From: Peribacillus asahii
Lineage (GTDB): Bacteria > Bacillota > Bacilli > Bacillales > DSM-1321
Direction: 5' to 3'
NCBI RefSeq assembly: GCF_004006295.1
Contig: NZ_CP026095.1
Location: 1,784,001 to 1,848,000 of the forward strand
DNA length: 64,000 nt
In this document: in pieces, positions 38,528 to 47,021 of the stretch
Position numbering within the stretch: the stretch's first letter is position 1
Layout: each line of letters opens with the position of its first letter
Notes under the pieces: model-generated
Databases searched by the model: none
What the model saw: the letters and a program-made list of their open reading frames with translations, nothing else
Told to the model about the DNA's origin: nothing
Made by a program: the position numbers and the translations under genes

Positions 38528-38929
38528 ATGACACAACTAAATCAACAGTTGTTATTGCCAGAAGTGGCTCAATCTGTTCAACAAGCTGTGAAACAAGCGC
38601 AATCTAGCACAAGCGAACAGCAAATGCAACAAGCACAACAAGCTGTCCAACAAGCGCATCAACAATTACAAAGTATTCAACCTTCTACTCTTCAGGAACA
38701 ACAACAATTGGAACAATTGCAGCAAGATGTTCAAAAGGCTTATCAAAAGTTACAACTAGAAAGTCAGCAATTACTTCAAGCGCAGCAATTGGTACAAACT
38801 GAAAATCAGCACTTACAGCAAGCACAGCAACAACTTAAAAAAGAACAACAAGATGTTCAACAGGCACAACAAGAATTTCAACAGGCGCAAGCTATTGCAA
38901 CGGCATATCAAAATAGCCATCAACCGTAA
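38528..38929 (+). CDS. Glutamine-rich coiled-coil protein
   Basis: A 133-residue protein with 53 glutamines by direct count (40 %). It is built of QQAQQ, QQLQ and QQDVQ-type heptad-like units, with no signal peptide, membrane helix or cysteine. Lys, Glu and Asp occur at spaced positions, so a long coiled coil is likely. TTGGAGG lies ten bases before the ATG and a terminator follows the stop, so it looks like a real gene. Gln-rich proteins in bacilli include spore coat and matrix components and transglutaminase substrates, but no function is assigned. Confidence 0.75.
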   Translation: MTQLNQQLLLPEVAQSVQQAVKQAQSSTSEQQMQQAQQAVQQAHQQLQSIQPSTLQEQQQLEQLQQDVQKAYQKLQLESQQLLQAQQLVQTENQHLQQAQQQLKKEQQDVQQAQQEFQQAQAIATAYQNSHQP

Positions 38930-38949
38930 AATGAATGTTTTGAGGGATG

Positions 38950-38994
38950 AAAAGAGTGAACATTTAATTTATTAAGTGCTCGCTCTTTTGTTTT
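38950..38994 (+). terminator. Terminator after the Gln-rich gene
   Basis: AAAAGAGTGA pairs with TCGCTCTTTT (one G-U) across about 20 bases, then GTTTT. Confidence 0.75.
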
Positions 38995-39035
38995 GCCTAT
39001 TAAGTAAAAGAGTATGTACAGAAAATCAAACATAG

Positions 39036-39167
39036 GATTGTCGTGATAAGGAAGAAGGATGGCGAATAAAGGCAGATTTGTTAAATGATATTGCTGACAG
39101 CAGGCCAATTTTGGACTTATTTGCTTGGCTCTATAAAATGAGAGAGAAAGCACAGAGGGAATATTAG
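39036..39167 (+). pseudogene. Start-less fragment, unknown
   Basis: An open frame without any start codon in its first half reads WRIKADLLNDIADSRPILDL then FAWLYKMREKAQREY and a stop. Its composition is protein-like, but the 5' end is missing. It is listed as possible debris only. Confidence 0.3.
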
Positions 39168-39297
39168 GACTAGCTAAGAAAAGAGGTTAACTTTTTGTAC
39201 TAAGGCTCACACGTGTCTTTTAAGTATTGTGAAATTATTGATATTATGACGTAATTTACTTGTCGCAAAAATCGATAAAAAATTTATAATAAGTAGA

Positions 39298-39377
39298 GTA
39301 ATAATGTTATTACTTTAATTGCTTTCTTTTTTTTCATAAACGGTCAGTTTCTTTTTAGTACTGGCCGTCTTTTTTTA
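39298..39377 (+). ncRNA. Small RNA or leader candidate bounded by a terminator
   Basis: TATAAT at 39285-39290 (weak TTGTCG upstream) would start a transcript at about 39297. It would contain the hairpin GTAATAA-TG-TTATTAC and end at a strong terminator (ACGGTCAGT with ACTGGCCGT, 39340-39368, then seven T). No ORF lies inside. The 40-residue peptide gene begins 26 bases later, so this could also be an attenuating leader for it. Confidence 0.45.
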
Positions 39378-39403
39378 GGAAATATCCTCAAGGAGTTTTT
39401 TAT

Positions 39404-39526
39404 ATGGAACAAATAGACATTGATAAATTATTGGAGGATACAGGTAATGCAGTCGGTGAGACTTGTTTTGTAAATCAAGAAAGAGTAGATATTGATCAAC
39501 TGCTTGAGCAAACAACAGATTTGTAA
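39404..39526 (+). CDS. 40-residue acidic peptide with internal repeat
   Basis: The peptide begins MEQIDIDKLLEDTG and ends RVDIDQLLEQTTDL, so the motif (I/V)DID(K/Q)LLE(D/Q)T occurs twice, about 23 residues apart. A single Cys lies between. TCAAGGAG sits 8 bases before the ATG, and a clean terminator follows at 39565. Acidic, helical, and unlike any family I recognise. Confidence 0.6.
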   Translation: MEQIDIDKLLEDTGNAVGETCFVNQERVDIDQLLEQTTDL

Positions 39527-39564
39527 GAGGCTTAGAAGTCTGTCAATAATTAGATTCAATGACG

Positions 39565-39594
39565 AAAAACACCTAAATGAGGTGTCTTTTTTTA
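39565..39594 (+). terminator. Terminator after the 40-residue peptide gene
   Basis: ACACCT-AAATG-AGGTGT flanked by AAAAA and TTTTTTT. Confidence 0.85.
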
Positions 39595-39829
39595 TACTTT
39601 TTTAAATTTGTATGGAATGATGATAATCTTCATTACCAATTATATGTTTGTAAATGATTCGTGTTATGTTAATGGGGGTTATCGATGTATTTCTACATAG
39701 AGGCCTGTATTATTCGAACTGTTGAAGCTTTAAGCGTTAGCGTTTCTTTATCTTTTATCAAATATATTGACATATGCTCTTCAATAGATTTTGATGTAAT
39801 TATGTATTAAATGGAGGAGTGTATACACA

Positions 39830-40078
39830 ATGTCTGAAAAACGTCAGCATGTTTTACATATAGTAGATTTTGTCACAACGGGATTTAACACTACTTTTGT
39901 GAAAATAAAGGGTTATGATGCCATTTTAGAGAGAGAATTTGAAGGAGAAGTTAAATTTTTGGATGATAAGCCTTTTGGAGACATCATTCATCCTGAAAGG
40001 TCTTTATTATCTCCTGAATGCAGGCAATATGTTAAAGAGCGCTTATTGAACAAATATCATGTAGGGGAATTTAATTAA
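39830..40078 (+). CDS. Hypothetical protein, 82 residues
   Basis: A soluble, mixed alpha/beta protein (KRQHVLHIVDFVTTGFNTTF, then EREFEGEVKFLDDKPFGDII) with no membrane segment. GGAGGAG lies about 11 bases before ATG. I do not recognise the family. It is flanked by accessory debris, so it may be of mobile origin. Confidence 0.55.
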   Translation: MSEKRQHVLHIVDFVTTGFNTTFVKIKGYDAILEREFEGEVKFLDDKPFGDIIHPERSLLSPECRQYVKERLLNKYHVGEFN

Positions 40079-40216
40079 AGCAGAATAACAATGCGTAACA
40101 GCTCAACATCATCGAGCGATAGATAAGTTGGGCAATACAGATGTAGTTAATAAGAAAGGGGTCTGCTTTAGAAAGGCTATATTATATGGAGCGTCTCGTT
40201 AATTCTTTTATTTAAG

Positions 40217-40262
40217 GGCTTTGTTAATGAATATTGTTGATTTATACGATTTTAACAAAGCC
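40217..40262. repeat. Perfect 11-bp inverted repeat
   Basis: GGCTTTGTTAA (40217-40227) and TTAACAAAGCC (40252-40262) enclose 24 bases. There is no T run, so a terminator is doubtful. It may be the scar of an insertion element or a regulatory hairpin. Confidence 0.4.
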
Positions 40263-40310
40263 TATTTAATAATAACCTTAGCTAAAGCCGTGTTAGTAAA
40301 CTATAAGTAA

Positions 40311-40520
40311 TTAATTGTTGTTAATTTCCCTCAAAGCTTGTAATACGCTTATTGCATATACTAAGGAGATTGCTAAAGGTACAAGGGTAAACGCGTGATT
40401 AATAAAGAATCCTCCAATGATAAAAGAAGACAGACAAACACCTAAAGTAACGAATAAATAAGCTTTACTTTTATAAATCCATACGATTAGAACTTTGTGG
40501 TCTGTTTTTCTATAGTGCAT
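40311..40520 (-). CDS. Small two-helix membrane protein
   Basis: A 69-residue frame with two hydrophobic segments (AYLFVTLGVCLSSFIIGGFF and FTLVPLAISLVYAISVL) and basic residues at the N-terminus. No convincing ribosome site precedes ATG 40520, so the gene may be truncated. Function unknown. Confidence 0.4.
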   Translation of the reverse strand: MHYRKTDHKVLIVWIYKSKAYLFVTLGVCLSSFIIGGFFINHAFTLVPLAISLVYAISVLQALREINNN

Positions 40521-40832
40521 TTCTGGAGAACCTAGTGCTGAGAAGGTGTGTTTGCGTGAGTATCCTAATATATCTTCAACTTGCTAAGTAGATATAAGAA
40601 TGTTTCTCTGTTGATTTTTGGCTTCGAATAGATGGGATCATGTCAGAAAATCCATTCGGGTTTATATAATTATAGAGAGATGATGGAAAATAGTGCTAGG
40701 GATTGTATCACCTTTCTTCCATAATGTGCATAAAATAATGATGCAGAAGAGGTGAGTTGATGACGTACTTTAAAAATGGACAAGTATGATATCATTGCTA
40801 ATCTGACATCGCTTATTTAAGGGGAGAATGTA

Positions 40833-41072
40833 ATGGTTAAAGACCTCTTAACGTTACTGGCCGGTTTTTTATCAGCTTTATTATTTTTCCTAAGTACGAT
40901 TGGAATTAAATTGGACTGGTTTACTGAGGACAGTATTAGTGCATTTATTTGGCTGCTATCAGCATTTATCACATTGGTTGTTAATATGTATGCGGTATAT
41001 AAAAACACATATGTGTTGACGAAAAAAGCAAGAATTCAAAAGGAAGAATTAGAGAAAAAAGGGTTAAAATAA
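40833..41072 (+). CDS. Phage-type holin, SPP1 family
   Basis: A 79-residue protein with two membrane helices (about 5-25 and 36-56), a short turn, and a charged tail KNTYVLTKKARIQKEELEKKG like SPP1-type holins. AGGGGAGAA precedes the ATG. Holins make membrane pores for phage lysis. No endolysin or other phage gene lies next to it, so it is likely a prophage leftover or a domesticated holin. It converges on lexA. Confidence 0.7.
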   Translation: MVKDLLTLLAGFLSALLFFLSTIGIKLDWFTEDSISAFIWLLSAFITLVVNMYAVYKNTYVLTKKARIQKEELEKKGLK

Positions 41073-41096
41073 AAAAAAGCGCGAGTTGCGCTTTTA
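41073..41096. terminator. Bidirectional terminator, holin / lexA
   Basis: AAAAGCGC-GAGTT-GCGCTTTT, with A and T runs on either side; it overlaps the lexA stop. Confidence 0.88.
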
Positions 41097-41717
41097 TTGA
41101 ATATGACGATATAATCCAATGACTTTTCCGAGAATAGTTACATCATGTAAAAGAATTGGTTCCATAGTGGAATTCTCAGGTTGCAATCGGATGTAGCTTT
41201 CCTCTTTAAAAAATCGCTTTACCGTAGCTTCATTTTCCTCTGTCATGGCTACGACAATATCCCCATTATTAGCTGTTTTTTGCTGTTTAACAATCACATA
41301 ATCTCCGTCAAGAATACCTGCTTCAATCATGCTTTCACCCATAATTTCTAACATAAATACTTGTTCATCATGAGGAGCCATATTCGCTGGCAGAGGAAAA
41401 TATTCTTCAATATTTTCGATTGCGGTAATAGGCAGGCCAGCTGTAACCTTTCCAAGAAGTGGAACATTAATAACGTTGCTTTGTGGGATTTGACTGTCTT
41501 TATCTAGATCAAGGATTTCAATAGCTCGTGGTTTTGTAGCATCACGTCTAATTAATCCTTTACTTTCTAAGCGTGATAAATGTCCGTGCACGGTTGAACT
41601 AGAAGCAAGACCAACTGCTTCGCCGATTTCTCTTACAGATGGTGGATATCCCTTTTTTTGGACTTCTTCTTTTATAAAATTAAGAATATCTTGTTGACGT
41701 TTGGATAGCTTTGTCAT
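41094..41717 (-). CDS. lexA: SOS repressor LexA
   Basis: A 207-residue protein with a winged helix at about 1-65 ([24 protein letters not shown]) and an S24 protease domain. The self-cleavage Ala-Gly is in KVTAGLPI, the Ser in GESMIEAG, and the Lys in EATVKRF. ATG 41717 has GAGGTG upstream; a GTG three codons earlier lies inside that site. It is divergent from yneA, with LexA boxes between them. Confidence 0.96.
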   Translation of the reverse strand: MTKLSKRQQDILNFIKEEVQKKGYPPSVREIGEAVGLASSSTVHGHLSRLESKGLIRRDATKPRAIEILDLDKDSQIPQSNVINVPLLGKVTAGLPITAIENIEEYFPLPANMAPHDEQVFMLEIMGESMIEAGILDGDYVIVKQQKTANNGDIVVAMTEENEATVKRFFKEESYIRLQPENSTMEPILLHDVTILGKVIGLYRHIQ

Positions 41718-41776
41718 TTGAAACACCTCTTCTCCTCATCTTTTTTCTATAGTATACCATGATGTGTTATAGGGTA

Positions 41777-41790
41777 CAAACATAAGTTCT
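41777..41790 (-). promoter_or_regulatory. LexA box near lexA
   Basis: AGAACTTATGTTTG on the minus strand matches 11 of 14 positions of CGAACRNRYGTTYC, about 60 bases from lexA: autoregulation. Confidence 0.65.
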
Positions 41791-41800
41791 AGATTAAATA

Positions 41801-41863
41801 TTGACAGGAATGTTTGTTCGCTTTATAATTCGAATTAACAGAACAAACATTCGTGGCGGAGGG
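41801..41863 (+). promoter_or_regulatory. yneA operon promoter with two LexA boxes
   Basis: TTGACA (41801-41806), a 17-base spacer and TATAAT (41824-41829). The spacer contains GGAATGTTTGTTCG (41807-41820), a 13 of 14 LexA box on the minus strand. A second weaker box, AGAACAAACATTCG, is at 41840-41853. LexA bound there would cover the promoter completely. Confidence 0.9.
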
Positions 41864-41870
41864 GTTTTCA

Positions 41871-42182
41871 TTGAAGGCTTTTTATAAAAAGTATTTTTAT
41901 ACTATCGTGGTAGCAGGTGCTGTGTTTCTTTTATCAATCTTATTCTCACTTACAATTCAGGAAGACTCTTCAGCACATTTCCAGTCCATTCTCATAGAGG
42001 AAGGCGATACATTATGGAGCATTGCTAATCGGTATGAAGAAAGTCATTTGACAAAAGCGGAATTCATTGATTGGATAGAAGAATATAATGAAGTACGTGC
42101 AGATGCTTTGCAGCCAGGTGAAACAATCATCATCCCTGTTACTCAGGATGAGCATATTCAAAGTATGGCAAGTGCTGAATAA
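41871..42182 (+). CDS. yneA: SOS cell-division suppressor YneA
   Basis: A 103-residue protein with one N-terminal membrane helix (VVAGAVFLLSILFSL, about 13-27) and a LysM domain at about 38-90 (ILIEEGDTLWSIANRYEE ... LQPGETIIIPV). It delays division during DNA damage. The start is TTG 41871 behind GGAGGGG; GTG 41853 lies before that site and is rejected. First gene of the LexA-controlled yneA-yneB-ynzC operon. Confidence 0.93.
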   Translation: MKAFYKKYFYTIVVAGAVFLLSILFSLTIQEDSSAHFQSILIEEGDTLWSIANRYEESHLTKAEFIDWIEEYNEVRADALQPGETIIIPVTQDEHIQSMASAE

Positions 42183-42192
42183 AGGTAGGTAA

Positions 42193-42861
<669 letters not shown>

Positions 42862-42918
42862 TTTTGCTTCTTTTTTAATACGATGTGAGTATCTGTTATA
42901 TATAGAAGGAGCGAGAGC

Positions 42919-43152
42919 ATGCTATCAAAAGAAAAATTAGCTCGTATTAATGAGTTATCTAAAAAATCTAAAGAAGTCGGCTTAACAATGGAAGAGGCAA
43001 AGGAGCAAACGAAGCTCCGGAGCGAATATTTAGAGACGTTTCGACAATCTATGTCTAATACGTTGGAGCATATGACTGTTATTGATCCAGAAGGAAAAGA
43101 CGTAACTCCACAAAAAATTAAAGATATTAAAGCAAAAAGAAGGTTACATTAA
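42919..43152 (+). CDS. ynzC: DUF896 family protein YnzC
   Basis: A 77-residue helical protein with the family N-terminus KEKLARINELSKKSKEVGLT and a conserved LRSEYLETFRQ. It is the last gene of the SOS operon. GAAGGAGCGAG precedes the ATG. Confidence 0.92.
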   Translation: MLSKEKLARINELSKKSKEVGLTMEEAKEQTKLRSEYLETFRQSMSNTLEHMTVIDPEGKDVTPQKIKDIKAKRRLH

Positions 43153-43161
43153 GTGAAAGAG

Positions 43162-43196
43162 AAAAAAGAATACATACTAGTTGTATTCTTTTTTTA
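43162..43196 (+). terminator. Terminator after ynzC
   Basis: AAAAAAGAATACA pairs with TGTATTCTTTTTT across a 7-base loop. Confidence 0.92.
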
Positions 43197-43281
43197 TGTA
43201 AAGTTCTCATGATTTTAGTTGTTATATTGGGAATGTCACTATAATATAAAGAAGTACATATAAGGAAAGGAAGTTTTAAAA

Positions 43282-45288
43282 ATGTCAGAAAAAATCGATG
43301 CATTAGCCATCAATACGATTCGAACATTGTCGATTGATGCAATTGAAAAAGCTAATTCAGGTCATCCTGGTATGCCAATGGGAGCAGCGCCAATGGCGTA
43401 TACATTATGGACTCAATTTATGAACCATAACCCAAAAAATCCAAACTGGTTTAACAGAGACCGCTTTGTACTTTCAGCAGGTCATGGTTCTATGCTTTTA
43501 TATAGCTTACTTCATTTATCTGGATATGATTTATCATTAGATGATTTAAAGAATTTCCGTCAATGGGGAAGTAAAACACCAGGACATCCAGAATACGGTC
43601 ATACAGCTGGAGTAGATGCGACAACAGGTCCACTTGGACAAGGGATTGCGATGGCAGTTGGGATGGCAATGGCAGAACGTCATTTAGCTGAAACGTATAA
43701 CCAAGATGGCTATAATGTAGTTGACCATTTTACATATAGTATTTGCGGCGATGGTGATTTAATGGAAGGTGTTTCAGCAGAAGCGGCTTCACTAGCTGGT
43801 CACTTAAAATTAGGTCGCTTAGTCGTGTTATATGATTCAAACGATATTTCATTAGATGGTGATTTAGATAAATCATTTAGTGAAAGTGTAGCGAAGCGTT
43901 TCGATGCATATGGTTGGCAGTATTTACGTGTCGAAGATGGCAATGATTTAGGTGAAATTGCGAAAGCGATTGAAGAAGCGAAAGCGGATGAGAATCGTCC
44001 GACATTAATTGAAGTGAAAACAGTCATTGGATATGGTTCACCAAACCGTTCTGGTAAATCATCTGTTCATGGTGCTCCACTAGGTGCAGATGAATTAAAA
44101 TTAACAAAAGATGCTTACAAATGGACGTTTGAAAAAGATTTCCACGTTCCTGATGAGGTGTACAGCCACTTTACAGAAGCATGTGTACAAGCAGGAAGTC
44201 AAAAAGAGCAAGCGTGGACAGACTTATTTGCAAATTATAAAGAAGCATACCCAGAACTTGCTAGTCAATTAGAAGTTGCTATTAAAGGTGAGCTGCCTAC
44301 AGGTTGGGATCAAAACATTCCTGTATATGAGGAAGGTAAATCATTAGCAACACGTGCATCAAGTGGTGAAGTGTTGAATGCAATTGCGAAAAACGTGCCA
44401 AGCTTTATCGGCGGTTCAGCTGACTTGGCTGGTTCTAACAACACGACGATTAAAGGAGAAGCAGATCTTGTCCCTGGTGAATATAGCGGTCGTAATATCT
44501 GGTTCGGTGTCCGTGAATTCGCAATGGGTGCTGCTTTAAATGGAATGGCGTTACATGGCGGTGTGAAAGTATTTGGAGGAACATTCTTCGTATTCTCGGA
44601 TTACTTACGTCCAGCAATTCGTCTAGCTGCTTTAATGAAGCTTCCAGTCACATACGTGTTTACTCACGATAGTATTGCAGTAGGAGAAGATGGTCCTACT
44701 CATGAACCAATCGAACAATTAGCTTCTTTACGTGCGATGCCAAACCTAGGTGTGATTCGTCCAGCTGATGGAAATGAAACAGCGGCAGCATGGAAGCTAG
44801 CTCTTGAATCAGAAGATAAACCGACAGCTCTTGTATTAACTCGTCAAGGTCTGCCAACGTTGAAAAATACAGCTGAACTAGCTTTAGAAGGTGTATCTAA
44901 AGGGGCTTACATCGTGTCTCCAGCGACAAAACAAGAAGCTGATGCATTATTACTTGCAACTGGTTCAGAAGTGAGCTTAGCTGTGGAAGCACAACAAGCT
45001 TTAGCATCAGAAGGTATTGATGTTGCCGTTGTCAGCATGCCATCTTGGGATCGTTTTGAAGCTCAAACGAAAGAATACAAACAAAGTGTTTTAAATCCTT
45101 CTATTAAAAAGCGTCTAGCGTTAGAAGTAGCTTCACCGTTTGGTTGGGACCGCTATACAGGCGATGAAGGTGATATTTTAGCAATTAATCACTTCGGAGC
45201 ATCTGCACCAGGCGGAAGAATTATGAAGGAATTTGGTTTTACAGTTGAAAATATCGTTTCTCGAGTTAAAACGTTAATTCAACAATAA
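43282..45288 (+). CDS. tkt: Transketolase
   Basis: A 668-residue thiamine-diphosphate enzyme of the pentose phosphate pathway. It has [25 protein letters not shown] opening (about 22-38), the ThDP motif [11 protein letters not shown] ... [11 protein letters not shown] at about 155-192, and [19 protein letters not shown] near 410. AAGGAAAGG precedes the ATG. Highly favoured codons suggest strong expression. Confidence 0.97.
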   Translation: MSEKIDALAINTIRTLSIDAIEKANSGHPGMPMGAAPMAYTLWTQFMNHNPKNPNWFNRDRFVLSAGHGSMLLYSLLHLSGYDLSLDDLKNFRQWGSKTPGHPEYGHTAGVDATTGPLGQGIAMAVGMAMAERHLAETYNQDGYNVVDHFTYSICGDGDLMEGVSAEAASLAGHLKLGRLVVLYDSNDISLDGDLDKSFSESVAKRFDAYGWQYLRVEDGNDLGEIAKAIEEAKADENRPTLIEVKTVIGYGSPNRSGKSSVHGAPLGADELKLTKDAYKWTFEKDFHVPDEVYSHFTEACVQAGSQKEQAWTDLFANYKEAYPELASQLEVAIKGELPTGWDQNIPVYEEGKSLATRASSGEVLNAIAKNVPSFIGGSADLAGSNNTTIKGEADLVPGEYSGRNIWFGVREFAMGAALNGMALHGGVKVFGGTFFVFSDYLRPAIRLAALMKLPVTYVFTHDSIAVGEDGPTHEPIEQLASLRAMPNLGVIRPADGNETAAAWKLALESEDKPTALVLTRQGLPTLKNTAELALEGVSKGAYIVSPATKQEADALLLATGSEVSLAVEAQQALASEGIDVAVVSMPSWDRFEAQTKEYKQSVLNPSIKKRLALEVASPFGWDRYTGDEGDILAINHFGASAPGGRIMKEFGFTVENIVSRVKTLIQQ

Positions 45289-45296
45289 TAGAAGTC

Positions 45297-45332
45297 AAAC
45301 TGACATCGCATTTTGTGATGTCAGTTTTTTTT
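45297..45332 (+). terminator. Terminator after tkt
   Basis: AAACTGACATC pairs with GATGTCAGTTT, then TTTTTT. Confidence 0.92.
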
Positions 45333-45395
45333 TATAGTCAAAAAGTATGAAAGTAAGTGAAGTTTTAGAATGCTTTTTGGATTAACTAGATTTCT

Positions 45396-45402
45396 TTCGA
45401 CA
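45396..45402 (-). promoter_or_regulatory. 0A box upstream of sirA
   Basis: TGTCGAA on the minus strand is an exact Spo0A~P box, about 165 bases before sirA and about 55 upstream of a TATAAT box (45456-45461). sirA is activated by Spo0A~P in B. subtilis. Confidence 0.55.
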
Positions 45403-45568
45403 AAAGTTCTGATTTTTTTTTTCAATAAACAACATATCTTTTTAGGTGTATCCTATATAATGGAAGTGAATTTTAATATGGTAAATAAATCTATTTTTAG
45501 ATGGATATAAAAATATGATTTTTCTATGATGTGTTATTAAAAATTAAGTGTGAGGAGGCGTTGGCTGA

Positions 45569-46003
45569 ATGAGAACCTATCGAGTCTATTTAATAGAAGA
45601 GGAAGTTGCTCAGCTTTATTTTGGAAGAGAAAGGTCACTTTTCAATTTATTTTTGGAATATGTTCAGACAACGGGATCTTTACGAGATATTTTACACAAG
45701 CAAATTGAATATGTAACGAAAATAATTCCAAATGAGCAAGTGAAGAAAGTGATTGAACAGCAAAAGAAGCAGAATTTTTGCTATCAAAATGGGGGATATT
45801 ACTTAGAAAAGAATAATGGCAGGAGTTGTGCAACATTATGGATTCATCGAGATTTTGTGGAGATTCAATCGAGCGGAGATTATGTAGCAGAAACGGCCTT
45901 TTTTGAATGCATTCGTAAATGTGGGCCTAGCTTCTTGGCTATTGATTTCGATCATGAGCGTTTTGGCTGGCTCAAGCCGATTAAGGAAAGAAAATTTGTC
46001 TAA
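45569..46003 (+). CDS. sirA: Sporulation inhibitor of replication SirA
   Basis: A 144-residue protein matching SirA (YneE): opening MRTYRVYLIEEEVAQLYFGRE, a central helical stretch, and FLAIDFDHERFGWLKPI near the end. SirA binds domain I of DnaA and blocks re-initiation during sporulation. GTGAGGAGG precedes ATG. Its place between tkt and yneF is conserved. Confidence 0.93.
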   Translation: MRTYRVYLIEEEVAQLYFGRERSLFNLFLEYVQTTGSLRDILHKQIEYVTKIIPNEQVKKVIEQQKKQNFCYQNGGYYLEKNNGRSCATLWIHRDFVEIQSSGDYVAETAFFECIRKCGPSFLAIDFDHERFGWLKPIKERKFV

Positions 46004-46087
46004 ATAGAGGACTTTTCGGCAGGGAATATTGTATAATAACCTTTGGTCTAGTACACTGATGTTAGACAACAAGAAGGAGGAAATAGT

Positions 46088-46303
46088 ATGTGGTTATACA
46101 TTCTAGTTGGCTTTCTAGCATTGCTTGCTGGTATTGCTCTAGGATTTTTCATCGCTCGTAAGTACATGATGGACTATTTGAAGAAAAATCCGCCAATTAA
46201 TGAACAAATGTTAAAAATGATGATGATGCAAATGGGACAAAAACCATCGCAAAAGAAAATTAATCAAATGATGCAAGCAATGAATAAACAACAAGGTAAA
46301 TAA
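46088..46303 (+). CDS. yneF: UPF0154 membrane protein YneF
   Basis: A 71-residue protein with one N-terminal helix ([21 protein letters not shown]) and a Met/Gln/Lys-rich tail ([21 protein letters not shown]). AGAAGGAGG precedes the ATG. Conserved but of unknown function. Confidence 0.93.
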   Translation: MWLYILVGFLALLAGIALGFFIARKYMMDYLKKNPPINEQMLKMMMMQMGQKPSQKKINQMMQAMNKQQGK

Positions 46304-46484
46304 AACCTTGCTACATAAGGTTTTTAGCATTCTTTAATTGATAAAATAGGATGAACAGTTCGTGAAAAAGGACAAAGACTGAATCCATCATCATGAATCT
46401 TGTTTATTTTTGCTTTATCTTTCATTTATTAATTCGAAACCACTTTTTCTATTGGAAACTAAACCAAAGAAGAGTGGTTTTTTC

Positions 46485-46670
46485 ATGTTGCTAGAGGGTG
46501 TTGTAGATGAATATTTATACCATTACCAAGCGAAAAACTTTATAGACAAGATGATGATAAATAGACGTTAAAAGTTGAAGCAATTAAAAATTTTTACAAA
46601 GAAAAGAAAAGAAAAGGTATTACTTGATCAAGCGGTTGCTTCAAGTCCATTGATCAATTTAAAAAGAAGT
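46485..46670 (+). pseudogene. Decayed phage-integrase N-terminal (SAM-like) fragment
   Basis: The frame reads LLEGVVDEYLYHYQAKNF then IDKMMINRR, stop, KLKQLKIFTKKRK. This resembles the SAM-like core-binding domain that opens tyrosine recombinases (YLxxCxAKNxSxxTIxxxxxxLK). An in-frame stop and loss of all catalytic residues mark it as dead. It indicates past mobile DNA between yneF and ccdA. Confidence 0.5.
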
Positions 46671-46687
46671 AATATGGTAAGTACGAG

Positions 46688-46719
46688 GCGGGGAACAACA
46701 CTTGTATCCCGCTTTTTGT
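46688..46719 (+). terminator. Terminator after the integrase remnant
   Basis: GCGGG pairs with CCCGC across a 15-base loop, then TTTTTG. Confidence 0.65.
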
Positions 46720-47021
46720 TGTCTTAAAAGGCTTTCAACATGTTCTAGTTAGCTTCTAATAGTGTGGTAACAGATTTTTTGAATTAGCCTTCCTTGAATT
46801 ATATTAAGGTTGATTTGTGAATAAATGCAGCGATACTTCCTAGGTTTATAGCTGCTTTAGTAAGAGACTGCTAGATTTTATAGGAGAGTTGAGAAGGAAG
46901 ATGATTCGGCTTAGATGATGGATTTTTAAATTGTTTTATGTGAAAATATGGTAAAGATAGTTCTTATGTATTAGTATAAATATAGTGTATAGTTCGTCAT
47001 AACAAATGTAGGGGGAAGAAT
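46720..47021. other. Gene-free stretch before the secreted protein
   Basis: About 300 bases. I see only AT-rich sequence and the GTAGGGGGAAG ribosome site of the next gene. No promoter stands out. Confidence 0.4.

Noticed and set aside
38528..38929. CRISPR or DNA tandem repeat in the Gln-rich gene
   Set aside because: The repetition is at protein level (CAA/CAG-rich codons) without regular spacer-repeat units.
40833..41072. Active prophage near lexA
   Set aside because: Only a holin-like gene is present; no endolysin, structural, terminase or intact integrase genes are visible.
41853..41870. GTG 41853 as the yneA start
   Set aside because: The GGAGGGG ribosome site lies downstream of it; TTG 41871 has correct spacing and gives the usual protein length.
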